Part shown: positions 9,208-17,066 of the stretch, one piece after another
How the letters are laid out: every line of letters begins with the position of its first letter
Numbering within the stretch: position 1 is the first letter of the stretch
NCBI GenBank assembly: GCA_007132495.1
Contig: SLOL01000113.1
Span: 1 to 33,735 of the forward strand
Direction of reading: 5' to 3'
Source: Balneolales bacterium
GTDB taxonomy: Bacteria > Bacteroidota > Rhodothermia > Balneolales > Natronogracilivirgulaceae
Length of the DNA stretch: 33,735 bases
Made by a program: the position numbers and the translations under genes
The notes under the pieces: generated by a model
Database searches by the model: none
What the model was told of the DNA's origin: nothing
What the model saw: only the letters and a program-made list of their open reading frames with translations

Positions 9208-10622
9208 ATCCACTGGTACCCGAAGCTATTGCCGATTATATTCCGAATGTTATTCAGCTGACCTATCTGCTGGCATCCGTTCTTTTTATTCTTGGACTGA
9301 AGCGACTGAGTTCGCCAGCAACCGCCCGTTCCGGCAACATGCTTGCCTCCCTGGGTATGTTTATTGGCGTGCTGGTTACCCTGTTCGACCGTAACATTGT
9401 CTCTTTTCAGTTCATCGTTGCGGGTGTAGCCATTGGTGCCGTTATCGGGGCCATCCTTGCACGCAAAGTCAAAATGACCTCCATGCCGGAGTTGGTTTCT
9501 CTCTTTAACGGCTTTGGCGGCGCAGCATCAGCCCTGGTTGCATCCGGGGAATATTTCAGACTGGCAAGCGAACCATTCGGCGAACACGAACTGGGAGCAA
9601 TGGTAGTTTCGCTATTCATCGGTGCGCTCACTTTTACCGGCAGCATGATCGCCTTTGGCAAACTGAAAGGCATCCTGGGCGGCAGTCCGGTGGTCTATCC
9701 CGGTTACAAGATAGTCAATACCGCTCTTATGATACTGGTACTGGTTTTTGCCGTACTGTTCGTGTTGGATGCCGAAAACAGAATCTTCTTTTTGGTGATT
9801 TCGGGATTAGCCCTGTTGATCGGTATACTTATGGTACTACCGATTGGCGGTGCCGATATGCCGGTTGTCATATCGCTCTTGAACTCGCTCACCGGCCTTG
9901 CGGCTTCGGCAGCAGGATTTGTATTGAACAACAATCTGTTGATCATCAGCGGCACCCTGGTCGGGTCGGCCGGACTCATTCTGACCATGATCATGTGTAA
10001 AGCCATGAACCGGCCGCTTACCAATGTCCTTTTCGGAGCCTTTGGTTCGGAGGCAGCCGGTCCCGGCGGAACGGCTGCTGATGCCGGAAAAACCGTGAAA
10101 GAGGTTACGGCAGAAGATCTGTCCGTGATGACGGCCTATGCCCAACGGGTCGTCATCGTTCCGGGTTACGGGCTTGCAGTGGCCCAGGCGCAGCATGTCA
10201 TCAGGGAGGTGGCCGATATGCTGGAGTCCAAAGGTGTGGATGTCCGTTACGGGATTCATCCGGTGGCCGGCCGCATGCCCGGACACATGAACGTTTTGCT
10301 GGCCGAGGCCAATGTCCCTTATCCGCAATTATACGATATGGATGAGATCAACCAGGAGTTCAAGAAAACCGATGTGGTACTCGTCATCGGTGCAAACGAT
10401 GTTGTGAACCCGGATGCCCGGAATGACCCATCGAGCCCGATTTACGGTATGCCTATCCTGAATGTAGATGAAGCGAAGTCGGTGGTCATCTTCAAACGGA
10501 GCATGAACCCCGGATTTGCGGGTATCGAAAACCAGCTCTTTTTCGGAGAAAACAGCTACATGTTCTTCGGTGATGCCAAAGAGTCGCTCGGATCACTGCT
10601 GCAATCCTTGAAAGAGCTTTGA
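9204..10622 (+). CDS. pntB: NAD(P) transhydrogenase subunit beta
   Basis: A 472-residue subunit with an N-terminal multi-helix membrane domain II (about residues 1-275) and a C-terminal NADP(H)-binding domain III. Domain III hallmarks are VIVPGYGLAVAQAQHVI, GIHPVAGRMPGHMNVLLAEA, the VLVIGANDVVNPDARNDPSS segment, and KRSMNPGFAGIENQLFF. A purine-rich GGGGGA sequence precedes the ATG inside the end of pntAb. The gene completes the transhydrogenase operon and runs towards the Nfn-type pair across a 78-base gap with no clear terminator. Confidence 0.97.
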   Translation: MNPLVPEAIADYIPNVIQLTYLLASVLFILGLKRLSSPATARSGNMLASLGMFIGVLVTLFDRNIVSFQFIVAGVAIGAVIGAILARKVKMTSMPELVSLFNGFGGAASALVASGEYFRLASEPFGEHELGAMVVSLFIGALTFTGSMIAFGKLKGILGGSPVVYPGYKIVNTALMILVLVFAVLFVLDAENRIFFLVISGLALLIGILMVLPIGGADMPVVISLLNSLTGLAASAAGFVLNNNLLIISGTLVGSAGLILTMIMCKAMNRPLTNVLFGAFGSEAAGPGGTAADAGKTVKEVTAEDLSVMTAYAQRVVIVPGYGLAVAQAQHVIREVADMLESKGVDVRYGIHPVAGRMPGHMNVLLAEANVPYPQLYDMDEINQEFKKTDVVLVIGANDVVNPDARNDPSSPIYGMPILNVDEAKSVVIFKRSMNPGFAGIENQLFFGENSYMFFGDAKESLGSLLQSLKEL

Positions 10623-10700
10623 GACCGGTCTTCTCCGGCAGTAAATGACAGCAGACTTCTAAATTCAGACTGAACCACTCATTAAATCAGGCTGTTCCGC

Positions 10701-12179
10701 TTAATTCTGAACAGGGGCTTCCTCCATCCGTTTTTCTGTCAGATAGGTGTCGATTGACCGGGAAGCCTGCTTGCCGTCTGCCACTGCCTGGATGACGGTT
10801 GCTCCTCCCCGGGATATATCCCCACCGGCGAATACGCCCTCCCGGCTGGTCGAACCATTCCCGTCGACGATCACCGTACCCCACCCCGAAGTCTCAAGTC
10901 CAGGAGTAGTCTGCTGAATAATCGGGTTCGGCTTTTGCCCGATGGCCATAACTACGGTATCCACATCCATCATGAAATTGGAGCCCTCAATGGGGACCGG
11001 GCGGCGGCGGCCCTGCTCATCGGGTTCACCCAGCTCCATCTTTTGACACTCGATTGCCCGAATACTGCCGTCTTCATTGCCATGGATTTCAACAGGATTG
11101 GTCAGGAAATGAAATTCAACGCCCTCTTCTTCGGCATGGTGCACCTCTTCGGCACGTGCCGGCATCTCATCTCTGGATCGACGGTACAACAAAATTGCTT
11201 TTTCCGGATTAAACCGCTTTGAGGTGCGGACCGCATCCATTGCCACATCTCCACCACCGATCACCGCAATCCGCTTACCGAGTTTCAGCGGGGTGTCATA
11301 TTCCGGAAACTTATAGGCTTTCATCAGGTTCACTCGCGTCAACAATTCACTTGCCGAATAGACATCCCCCAGATTTTCGCCCGGAATATTCAGAAACCTC
11401 GGAGATCCGGCTCCGGTTCCCAGATACACCGCCTCAAATCCCATCTCCTCAAACAATTCATCGATAGTAAGCGTCCGGCCGATTATGACATTGGTTTCAA
11501 TTTTGACACCCAGCGCTTTGACTCGATCAATTTCGGCATCCACAATGTGCTTCGGCAGGCGGAATTCCGGAATTCCGAATTTCAATACACCTCCGGCCTC
11601 GTGTAAGGCTTCAAAAATGGTAACTGCATAACCCCGCTGTGCCAGTTCGGCCGAGACGGTGAGTCCGCCGGGACCCGATCCGACTACCGCCACACTTTGC
11701 CCTTTGGATTCATCCACTTTCGGCGGAGTGAATCCACCGGTATTGATTTCATAATCGGCGACAAAGCGCTCGAGTTTACCAATGGCCAGCGGCTCGTTTT
11801 TCTTACCGACCAGGCAGACACTCTCACACAGACTTTCTTGTGGACACACACGCCCGCAGATCGCCGGCAGATAGTTCGATTCGCGGATTTTATTGATCGC
11901 CCCCTGATAATCTTTCTGATATATAAGTCCGATAAAAGAGCGAATGTCCACATTGACCGGGCATCCCTTTGTACAGACCGGATCATTGCATTCCAGACAG
12001 CGCAACGCCTCTTCAGAGGCCAGCTCCACATTAAATCCGTCTGAAACTTCGGAAAAGTTGTTTATCCGGCATCCCGGATCCTGCTCGATCGGTGCATGCC
12101 GCGGAATCTGCATGCGCTCCCTGGGTTTCAGCGGGATGATTTTTTCGACTTTGGGTTTTGATACGTGGTTTCTACTCAT
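10701..12179 (-). CDS. NfnB/SudA-type NADPH oxidoreductase (glutamate synthase small-subunit-like)
   Basis: A 492-residue FAD/iron-sulfur protein related to the GltD subunit of glutamate synthase. Cysteines C61, C64, C69, C73 and C108, C112, C118, C122 can hold two [4Fe-4S] clusters, and the segment CGRVCPQESLCESVC carries E115, a candidate cluster ligand in Nfn enzymes. FAD-binding GSGPGG, NADPH-binding GGGDVAMDAVR and a C-terminal FAGGDISRGGATVIQA segment follow. With the next gene upstream it would form a heterodimer, either an electron-bifurcating NADH-dependent ferredoxin:NADP+ oxidoreductase or a sulfide dehydrogenase. No glutamate synthase large subunit is nearby. An in-frame ATG at 12200 with an AGGA before it is an alternative start, overlapping the upstream gene. 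Confidence 0.9.
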   Translation of the reverse strand: MSRNHVSKPKVEKIIPLKPRERMQIPRHAPIEQDPGCRINNFSEVSDGFNVELASEEALRCLECNDPVCTKGCPVNVDIRSFIGLIYQKDYQGAINKIRESNYLPAICGRVCPQESLCESVCLVGKKNEPLAIGKLERFVADYEINTGGFTPPKVDESKGQSVAVVGSGPGGLTVSAELAQRGYAVTIFEALHEAGGVLKFGIPEFRLPKHIVDAEIDRVKALGVKIETNVIIGRTLTIDELFEEMGFEAVYLGTGAGSPRFLNIPGENLGDVYSASELLTRVNLMKAYKFPEYDTPLKLGKRIAVIGGGDVAMDAVRTSKRFNPEKAILLYRRSRDEMPARAEEVHHAEEEGVEFHFLTNPVEIHGNEDGSIRAIECQKMELGEPDEQGRRRPVPIEGSNFMMDVDTVVMAIGQKPNPIIQQTTPGLETSGWGTVIVDGNGSTSREGVFAGGDISRGGATVIQAVADGKQASRSIDTYLTEKRMEEAPVQN

Positions 12180-12184
12180 AATAC

Positions 12185-13027
12185 TTATCCGGCCTGGCAT
12201 TGATGTTCCTGTTTCAATGTCTCCATGGCCTCTCTTTCTTGGTTCATATAGTTCTTGTTACGGGCTATCAACTCTTCAAAGTTGATTTCATGAGCATCGA
12301 ACTCGGGTCCGTCAACACAGGCAAATTTCAACTTGCCGCCAACTGTGACGCGACAGGCACCGCACATTCCGGTTCCGTCCATCATTATCGGATTCAAACT
12401 CACCACCGTCCGTATCCCCGAGCCCCGCGTCTGATTAGCGACGGCCCGCATCATCGGGAGCGGACCCGTAGCATAAACACTGTGAATGTCATCCCCGCGC
12501 TCCATGATTTCGCCAAGAGCCTGAGTGACAAACCCTTTAATACCACGTGAACCATCATCGGTCGTGACAAAAAGCTCATCCGAAACGGCACTCATCTCCT
12601 TTTCCAGTATAACGGTATCGCTGTTCTGGGCGCCGATGATACTTATGACTTTGTTGCCGGCGGCTTTGAGGGCTTTGGCCATGGGGTAAACGACCGCCGT
12701 TCCCACACCTCCACCGACACACACTACTTTCCCGTAGTTTTCGATCGGCGTGGGTTCTCCGAGGGGACCCACCACATCCTCAAATTCATCCCCCTCTTTC
12801 ATGGTATGAATCAACTGAGTTGTTTTGCCGATCGCCTGAACGATAAGGGTGATGGTCCCGCGTTCGGAGTCAGACTCCACAATGGTAAGTGGAATCCGTT
12901 CCCCTGTAGCGGTAGGACGCACAATTACAAAGTTGCCGGGTTTCCTTTTTCTTGCTATAAGTGGTGCTTCAACTTCCAATGCGGTGATCGCGGAAGATAA
13001 CGGTGTTCTTCGGTGTATGACATACAT
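12185..13027 (-). CDS. NfnA/SudB-type FAD/NAD-binding [2Fe-2S] oxidoreductase subunit
   Basis: A 280-residue ferredoxin-NADP reductase-like subunit of the dihydroorotate dehydrogenase electron-transfer family. It has an N-terminal FAD-binding barrel (EVEAPLIARKRKPGNFVIVR, then GERIPLTI), the NAD-binding GGGVGT motif at 105-110, and a C-terminal [2Fe-2S] site with D217, C222, C225 and C237. D217 precedes the MCGACR segment, a ligand pattern typical of NfnA/SudB. It precedes the NfnB-like gene by 5 bases in the same direction. An in-frame TTG at 13057 preceded by AAGGAA is an alternative start; the ATG at 13027 was chosen because MYVIHRRTPLSS fits the family N terminus. Confidence 0.9.
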   Translation of the reverse strand: MYVIHRRTPLSSAITALEVEAPLIARKRKPGNFVIVRPTATGERIPLTIVESDSERGTITLIVQAIGKTTQLIHTMKEGDEFEDVVGPLGEPTPIENYGKVVCVGGGVGTAVVYPMAKALKAAGNKVISIIGAQNSDTVILEKEMSAVSDELFVTTDDGSRGIKGFVTQALGEIMERGDDIHSVYATGPLPMMRAVANQTRGSGIRTVVSLNPIMMDGTGMCGACRVTVGGKLKFACVDGPEFDAHEINFEELIARNKNYMNQEREAMETLKQEHQCQAG

Positions 13028-13344
13028 AGTGTCAATAATATTAATTACTTTCGTCAATGATATTCCTTACGGCAAACCCCGTTTCAATAATACGGTGTAT
13101 CTTATTTAGAGATTTTGATCCAGAGGAGAGCGTAACAATATTAAATGATCAATGTGCAAATTTACGAAATATCTATGGCATTTGCTTGACCCTTTTTTCG
13201 ATTACCGAAACCATTCCCAATCCAGTCCCTAACGGCCTGGTTAAAAGTGCTGTCTGCCGGCTGTTAAAAAAATCCTGTTTGATACCATGTTCATGCATCA
13301 GGGATCAAAACCCTATGGTACATTGCTTCGCACCGGATCACATA
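13028..13344. other. Intergenic region upstream of the Nfn-type pair
   Basis: The region lies between the start of the NfnA-like gene and the end of the small membrane-protein gene, both leftward. Both strands have short open frames, but none resembles a protein family. The AT-rich stretch near 13030-13150 probably holds the leftward promoter. I see no convincing terminator hairpin. Confidence 0.4.
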
Positions 13345-13590
13345 CTATTCGTGAACCACTTCCCGGCTGAGGACATCGGCGGCGATGGAAACCAGAATGG
13401 CGGCAAGGAGTCCGACAACCAACTCTCCGCCCAGTCCGGCAAAAAGGAAAATAAGGCCACCCGACAGCGATCCGATGGTTGCAAAAAGCATGCAATACGT
13501 CATTGCGGGTCCCCCTTTGCCGGTGAACCCCTTATATATCCATCCGATGACAATTCCGATAAATATCAGCGTAACAATGGATCCAATCAT
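13345..13590 (-). CDS. Small membrane protein, GlsB/YeaQ/YmgE-like
   Basis: An 81-residue protein made almost entirely of three hydrophobic helices (about 3-18, 28-51 and 55-72). The GIVIGWIYKGFTGKGGP segment and the following ATIGSLSGGLIF segment resemble the transglycosylase-associated/GlsB/YeaQ/YmgE stress-response family, whose function is not settled. The open frame extends upstream through dinB to 13929, but that part is the antisense of dinB; the ATG at 13590 is the natural start. It is divergent from dinB with 60 bases between them. Confidence 0.6.
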   Translation of the reverse strand: MIGSIVTLIFIGIVIGWIYKGFTGKGGPAMTYCMLFATIGSLSGGLIFLFAGLGGELVVGLLAAILVSIAADVLSREVVHE

Positions 13591-13650
13591 GTATTCTGAT
13601 TTTACGTAATTTATGTTTGGCGAAATTTGCGTTAAAGATACACATTTTTC

Positions 13651-14730
13651 ATGTCTGTGCGTAAAATTATACATATCGATATGGATGCTTTTTATGCGTC
13701 GGTCGAGCAACGGGATAATCCGGAATTGCGCGGAAAACCTGTTGTTGTGGGTGGCTCCCCCCAGGGACGCGGTGTGGTGGCTACCGCCAGTTATGAAGCA
13801 CGAAAATTTGGAATACATTCGGCCATGGCGGCCGCACATGCGGTGCGGTTGTGTCCCGATCTGATTTTCATCCGACCCCGTTTTGATGCCTACAAGACCG
13901 AATCGCTGGCTATTCGCGCCATATTCCATGAATATACCGACCTGGTTGAGCCGCTTTCACTCGATGAAGCCTATCTTGATGTCACCGAGAACAAGCCGGG
14001 AAATCCGTCGGCGACGCTGATTGCCCGGGAGATCAAGCAGAAGGTGAAAGAGCGGACAGGTTTGACGGCTTCGGCCGGAATTTCCATCAACAAGTTCCTT
14101 GCAAAGGTAGCGTCGGATCTTAAGAAGCCGGACGGACTGGCTCTTATCGCACCGGAAAAAGCGCTCGATTTTATTGCCGGACTTCCCATCGGCAAATTTC
14201 ACGGGATCGGAAAGGCGACCGAGACAAAAATGCACCGTTTGGGCATACGTACGGGCGCCGACTTGCGGGAGTGGACCGAGTGGGATTTGAACAAACAGTT
14301 CGGTAAGGTGGGATCTTTTTATTACAATATTGCCAGAGGGGTGGATGAACGACCTGTAAAAACCGAACGCATTCCTAAATCGATCGGAAAAGAGAAGACG
14401 TTTGCCGAAGATGTGGATTCGGTGGAGTGGCTGACTGACTATATCGGCACTCTGAGCGACAAAGTGGCCGATCGGCTGAAGCGGGAAGAAGCGGAAGCGC
14501 GGACCGTCACACTGAAACTGCGCTATGAAAACTTCGAAAGTATCACCCGCAGCTTCTCTCCCGGCCAGACGGTGTCACAGGCCGAAGAGATTGCCGAACT
14601 TGCGGTGCGGCTGCTGCGTGAGACCGAGGCCGGAAAACGAAAAGTTAGGTTGGTTGGGGTTACGGTCTCCGGATTTGTACGGGAAGATACAGGCAGCCAC
14701 GGCCGGCAGCTGATGCTGCCCCTGAAATGA
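13651..14730 (+). CDS. dinB: DNA polymerase IV (Y-family)
   Basis: A 359-residue translesion DNA polymerase of the DinB family. Catalytic metal ligands are visible at D10 and D12 in IHIDMDAFYASVEQ and at D105 and E106 in EPLSLDEAYLDVT. F14 sits at the steric-gate position. The ASAGISINKFLAKVASDLKKPDG segment is a Y-family signature, followed by the helix-hairpin-helix region GKFHGIGKATETKMHRLGI and the little-finger domain. The C terminus QLMLPLK looks like a beta-clamp-binding peptide. Length is typical. There is no visible Shine-Dalgarno or obvious LexA box in the short upstream gap. Confidence 0.97.
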   Translation: MSVRKIIHIDMDAFYASVEQRDNPELRGKPVVVGGSPQGRGVVATASYEARKFGIHSAMAAAHAVRLCPDLIFIRPRFDAYKTESLAIRAIFHEYTDLVEPLSLDEAYLDVTENKPGNPSATLIAREIKQKVKERTGLTASAGISINKFLAKVASDLKKPDGLALIAPEKALDFIAGLPIGKFHGIGKATETKMHRLGIRTGADLREWTEWDLNKQFGKVGSFYYNIARGVDERPVKTERIPKSIGKEKTFAEDVDSVEWLTDYIGTLSDKVADRLKREEAEARTVTLKLRYENFESITRSFSPGQTVSQAEEIAELAVRLLRETEAGKRKVRLVGVTVSGFVREDTGSHGRQLMLPLK

Positions 14731-14887
14731 CAGCGGTAACCCGGTATCATATTTTGGTAATAATTCGGGGAAAAAATATGTAAGGATCAGGGGTGTAATG
14801 GGTCTACATAATGTAAGCCTTATATAAACAACAAGCTATGTTGTCAGTGAGGCGCTATGATACAAACCGCAACAAACCTGAAAAGCT
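14731..14887 (+). promoter_or_regulatory. Leader region upstream of the double-glycine peptide genes
   Basis: AT-rich, with no gene. It probably contains the promoter of the peptide operon. A weak candidate is TTGGTA, 17 bases, then TATGTA at about 14755-14783, which matches consensus poorly. The sequence AACCTGAAAA at 14875-14884, just before the first peptide start, recurs at 15054-15063 before the second, hinting that gene and leader were duplicated together. No Shine-Dalgarno is visible. Confidence 0.35.
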
Positions 14888-15052
14888 ATGTCTGAAAGAG
14901 AATTAACCTTTGATGAAATGAATAATACCATGGGGGGCGGATTCCTGTCGGGTATTTTTGGGGGAGCCGCTTTTCACGTACTCAAGGAAGCTTACAATGA
15001 CTGGGATGCACATATCGACGCATTCCGGGAAGGAATGGAAGCCGCTAAATGA
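14888..15052 (+). CDS. Double-glycine-leader peptide A, candidate bacteriocin precursor
   Basis: A 54-residue peptide. Residues 1-17 (MSERELTFDEMNNTMGG) fit the double-glycine leader pattern cleaved by C39 peptidases: L6 at -12, E10 at -8, M11 at -7 and Gly-Gly at -2/-1. The predicted 37-residue core begins GFLSGIFGGAAFHVL, with tandem GxxxG spacing (precursor G18, G22, G26), and continues as an acidic amphipathic segment ending EGMEAAK. Lys/Arg minus Asp/Glu gives about -3, unusual for bacteriocins. A paired peptide gene and a matching exporter lie downstream. The function is inferred: class IIb-like bacteriocin, or alternatively a secreted signal peptide. Cleavage one residue later, within GGG, is possible. 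Confidence 0.72.
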   Translation: MSERELTFDEMNNTMGGGFLSGIFGGAAFHVLKEAYNDWDAHIDAFREGMEAAK

Positions 15053-15088
15053 CAACCTGAAAATCAAGAGAATATGGATACCATAAAG

Positions 15089-15253
15089 ATGAATGTAACA
15101 CCATTATGCAGCGAAGCTGTTCATAACACTTATGGAGGAGATAATCTTTCCGAAAGTGTTTTTCGGGCTGCCGGATATACCTGGCAAAGACTGAAAAACT
15201 TTGGCGAAAATATCGGGGATTTCATGACAGGAGCATCATATCCCATGATGTAA
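15089..15253 (+). CDS. Double-glycine-leader peptide B, candidate bacteriocin partner
   Basis: From the ATG at 15089 this is a 54-residue peptide with a 17-residue leader MNVTPLCSEAVHNTYGG. The leader aligns without gaps to that of peptide A: L6, an acid at 9, a hydrophobic residue at 11, and N13-T14-x-G16-G17. The predicted 37-residue core starts DNLSESVFRAAGYTW, carries one GxxxG (precursor G39 and G43, sequence GENIG) and ends GASYPMM; net charge is about -1. An in-frame ATG at 15074 would give 59 residues; the shorter form was preferred because the leaders then match in length. The role is inferred from the exporter and the paired peptide. No Shine-Dalgarno is clear for either start. Confidence 0.68.
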   Translation: MNVTPLCSEAVHNTYGGDNLSESVFRAAGYTWQRLKNFGENIGDFMTGASYPMM

Positions 15254-15278
15254 GCCGACAATAACGATTGATGAGTAG

Positions 15279-15310
15279 GCCCCGGCCTGGTGTTTACCAT
15301 GATCCGGGGC
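15279..15310 (+). terminator. Terminator-like hairpin after peptide B
   Basis: Stem GCCCCGG at 15279-15285 pairs with CCGGGGC at 15304-15310 and is followed by TTTCTC. The loop holds a second small stem (TGGT/ACCA), and flanking ATGAG (15271-15275) and CTCAT (15314-15318) can extend the base. It lies 26 bases after the peptide B stop, so it could let the peptides be made in excess over the export genes by partial termination. The T-run is short, so efficiency is uncertain. Confidence 0.6.
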
Positions 15311-15389
15311 TTTCTCATTACCGACAATCCTTTATAAATGGCAGAATGCTGACCAGTCCCAACAATATGCAAAACCGGGACATGAAATG

Positions 15390-15445
15390 GCCATGACCGG
15401 TCTGACACCCAGGCACACAGCCGTATGATTAAATACGGTCATGGC
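15390..15445 (+). promoter_or_regulatory. Nested inverted repeats before the membrane-protein/export genes
   Basis: GCCATGACCG at 15390-15399 is a perfect 10-base inverted match to CGGTCATGGC at 15436-15445. Inside it, CCGTAT at 15421-15426 pairs with ATACGG at 15433-15438. The two stems share the bases CGG at 15436-15438, so they exclude one another. This could be an operator or an attenuator-like switch; no function is shown by sequence alone. Apart from this and the hairpin at 15279-15310, the gap 15254-15530 holds no recognisable gene. Confidence 0.4.
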
Positions 15446-15530
15446 ATAACACTTTGTGATCTTCGATTCGCTTACGCGTTTCACGGGGCATCTGATGCAC
15501 CGGACGATATAAATCCAAACATGTAAACCT

Positions 15531-15785
15531 ATGAGAAATGGCATTTTAAGAAAATCACCGTTTTCACAAGTCGATACCTACCGAAAAGTGATACTGTTGG
15601 GAATCCTGGTCTCCATAGCAGCAACTTTGCTTATTGAAGGATACAATTTTTTTACGGGGGCTGAGGGTTTGCATATCCGGAAAGTTTCCTCAACGCTTAT
15701 CGCCACCTTTGTGGGAGGGGTAGCTGTCGGAATGTATAAAAAAATACGTTATGATATGTCTCATAGACGTACTTCTTCGCCGTAG
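15531..15785 (+). CDS. Small two-helix membrane protein, candidate immunity protein
   Basis: An 84-residue protein that I do not recognise by family. It has a basic N terminus (RNGILRKSP), a first hydrophobic helix at about 19-41, a second at about 53-68, and a basic C-terminal tail (KKIRYDMSHRRTS), giving a likely N-in, C-in hairpin in the inner membrane. It sits between the peptide genes and the HlyD gene. Small, basic, two-to-four-helix membrane proteins in this position are commonly immunity proteins in class II bacteriocin operons, but this assignment rests on context only. An accessory export role is an alternative. Confidence 0.6.
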   Translation: MRNGILRKSPFSQVDTYRKVILLGILVSIAATLLIEGYNFFTGAEGLHIRKVSSTLIATFVGGVAVGMYKKIRYDMSHRRTSSP

Positions 15786-15847
15786 CAAACCCGGTCAGGG
15801 TTGAAAATTCCCCGGGCAGCACATGTCCATTTATTGCAACCTGCATT

Positions 15848-17044
15848 GTGAATTATTATGCAATGAACCGTTTGTTCCCCAAAGAGATCATAGAGCTGTC
15901 ACAAGAGAACAACTTTCACCGCCACTCGGTCAAGACGCGCGTAATCTATTTTGTCACTGTTTGCTTTCTGGTCACCTTGCTGGCACTGCTGCCAATGATA
16001 AAACTGGATGTTGGAATCCGCAGCCAGGGAATTATCCGTCCCATGGTAGATATTGTGCCGATTCAATCACCGGTATCCGGACACATTCGCTCTCTTAATG
16101 TCACCGAAAACAGTTCCATTAAGCGGGGAGAGCTGTTTGCAAGAATTGAAGCTCCGGAATTGAATGAGCAAATCCGATTCAATAAAAGACGCAGACAGCA
16201 GATAGGGGGATTTCTCTCAGATCTAACGGCCCTGCTTCAAACAGATTCTACAGAATCGAACTCCAACAATTTCATTCAATCCACACGGTACCGGCAATCC
16301 TATCTGGCATACAAACAGCAACTATCCAATTCTAAACAGCGGATTAACCGGCTGTTAAGTGTGTACCGGAGGGAGCAGGTATTACATGACAGGAATGCCG
16401 TAAGTACCGTAAGTTTGGATGAGGCCCGGTTTGCCTGGCAGGACGCTGTCGGTCAGTACCGGTTGTTGGTCGAACAGCAAAAAAATCGCTGGAAGCAGGA
16501 TTTGGTCACATTCCAAAACGAGCGGGATGAACTTGAGTCCGAATACGAAAGACTCCGGCAGGAGCGAAGACGTTATGACATCCGCTCCCCGGTATCCGGC
16601 ACGGTTCAGAATATTGCCGGTATTTACGACAGCAGCTTTGTGTACCACAATCAGGTTCTTGGAGAAATCTCCCCGGACACCAACCTGATTGCAGAGGTTT
16701 ATATTGATCCCCGTAACATAGGGTTGCTTGAAGAGGGCATGCCGGTCAGAATGCAAATCGATGCCTACAATTACAATCATTGGGGCGTTGCCACCGGCAG
16801 GATTGTTTCCATATCCCGTGATATCCGTTTAAATGGTGATCAGCCCCACTTCAGAATTCAATGCTCGATTGATCAGACCTATTTGGAGCTGTCAACCGGG
16901 GTTCGCGGGGAATTGAAAAAGGGGATGACTTTACAGGCACGATTCATCATGGCACGAAGAAGCCTTTTGCAACTTCTATATGATAAAATGGATGACTGGA
17001 TAAATCCGAACAGAGGCAATTTGGGACGCACTCCTCCTGGATAA
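15848..17044 (+). CDS. HlyD-family membrane fusion protein for peptide export
   Basis: A 398-residue periplasmic adaptor of the HlyD/bacteriocin secretion accessory family. It has a short cytoplasmic N terminus, one transmembrane helix at about 31-50, a first half-lipoyl segment (IVPIQSPVSGHIRSLNVTENS), a long coiled coil at about 100-250 rich in Gln, Arg and Glu, the second half-lipoyl segment (YDIRSPVSGTVQNIAGIY) and a beta-barrel region. It would couple the inner-membrane ABC exporter to an outer-membrane TolC-like channel, which is not encoded in the window. The start is GTG at 15848; an ATG at 15863 is a possible alternative. It is followed 22 bases later by the exporter gene. Confidence 0.9.
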   Translation: MNYYAMNRLFPKEIIELSQENNFHRHSVKTRVIYFVTVCFLVTLLALLPMIKLDVGIRSQGIIRPMVDIVPIQSPVSGHIRSLNVTENSSIKRGELFARIEAPELNEQIRFNKRRRQQIGGFLSDLTALLQTDSTESNSNNFIQSTRYRQSYLAYKQQLSNSKQRINRLLSVYRREQVLHDRNAVSTVSLDEARFAWQDAVGQYRLLVEQQKNRWKQDLVTFQNERDELESEYERLRQERRRYDIRSPVSGTVQNIAGIYDSSFVYHNQVLGEISPDTNLIAEVYIDPRNIGLLEEGMPVRMQIDAYNYNHWGVATGRIVSISRDIRLNGDQPHFRIQCSIDQTYLELSTGVRGELKKGMTLQARFIMARRSLLQLLYDKMDDWINPNRGNLGRTPPG

Positions 17045-17066
17045 CCTTGAGAAGCAACGAAAAATC

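Noticed and set aside
10701-13027. Glutamate synthase (GltD) function for the GltD-like protein
   Set aside because: There is no GltB-like large subunit; instead the partner is an NfnA/SudB-type subunit, so an Nfn or sulfide dehydrogenase role fits better.
13057-13599. Open frame of 180 codons on the plus strand
   Set aside because: It runs antisense through the GlsB/YeaQ-like gene, has a biased and unfamiliar composition, and resembles no protein; the minus-strand membrane protein is far more plausible.
14888-15253. Lanthipeptide or other modified-peptide (RiPP) cluster
   Set aside because: No LanM, LanB/C, radical SAM, YcaO or other modification enzyme lies in the locus, and the cores lack a Cys/Ser/Thr-rich pattern.
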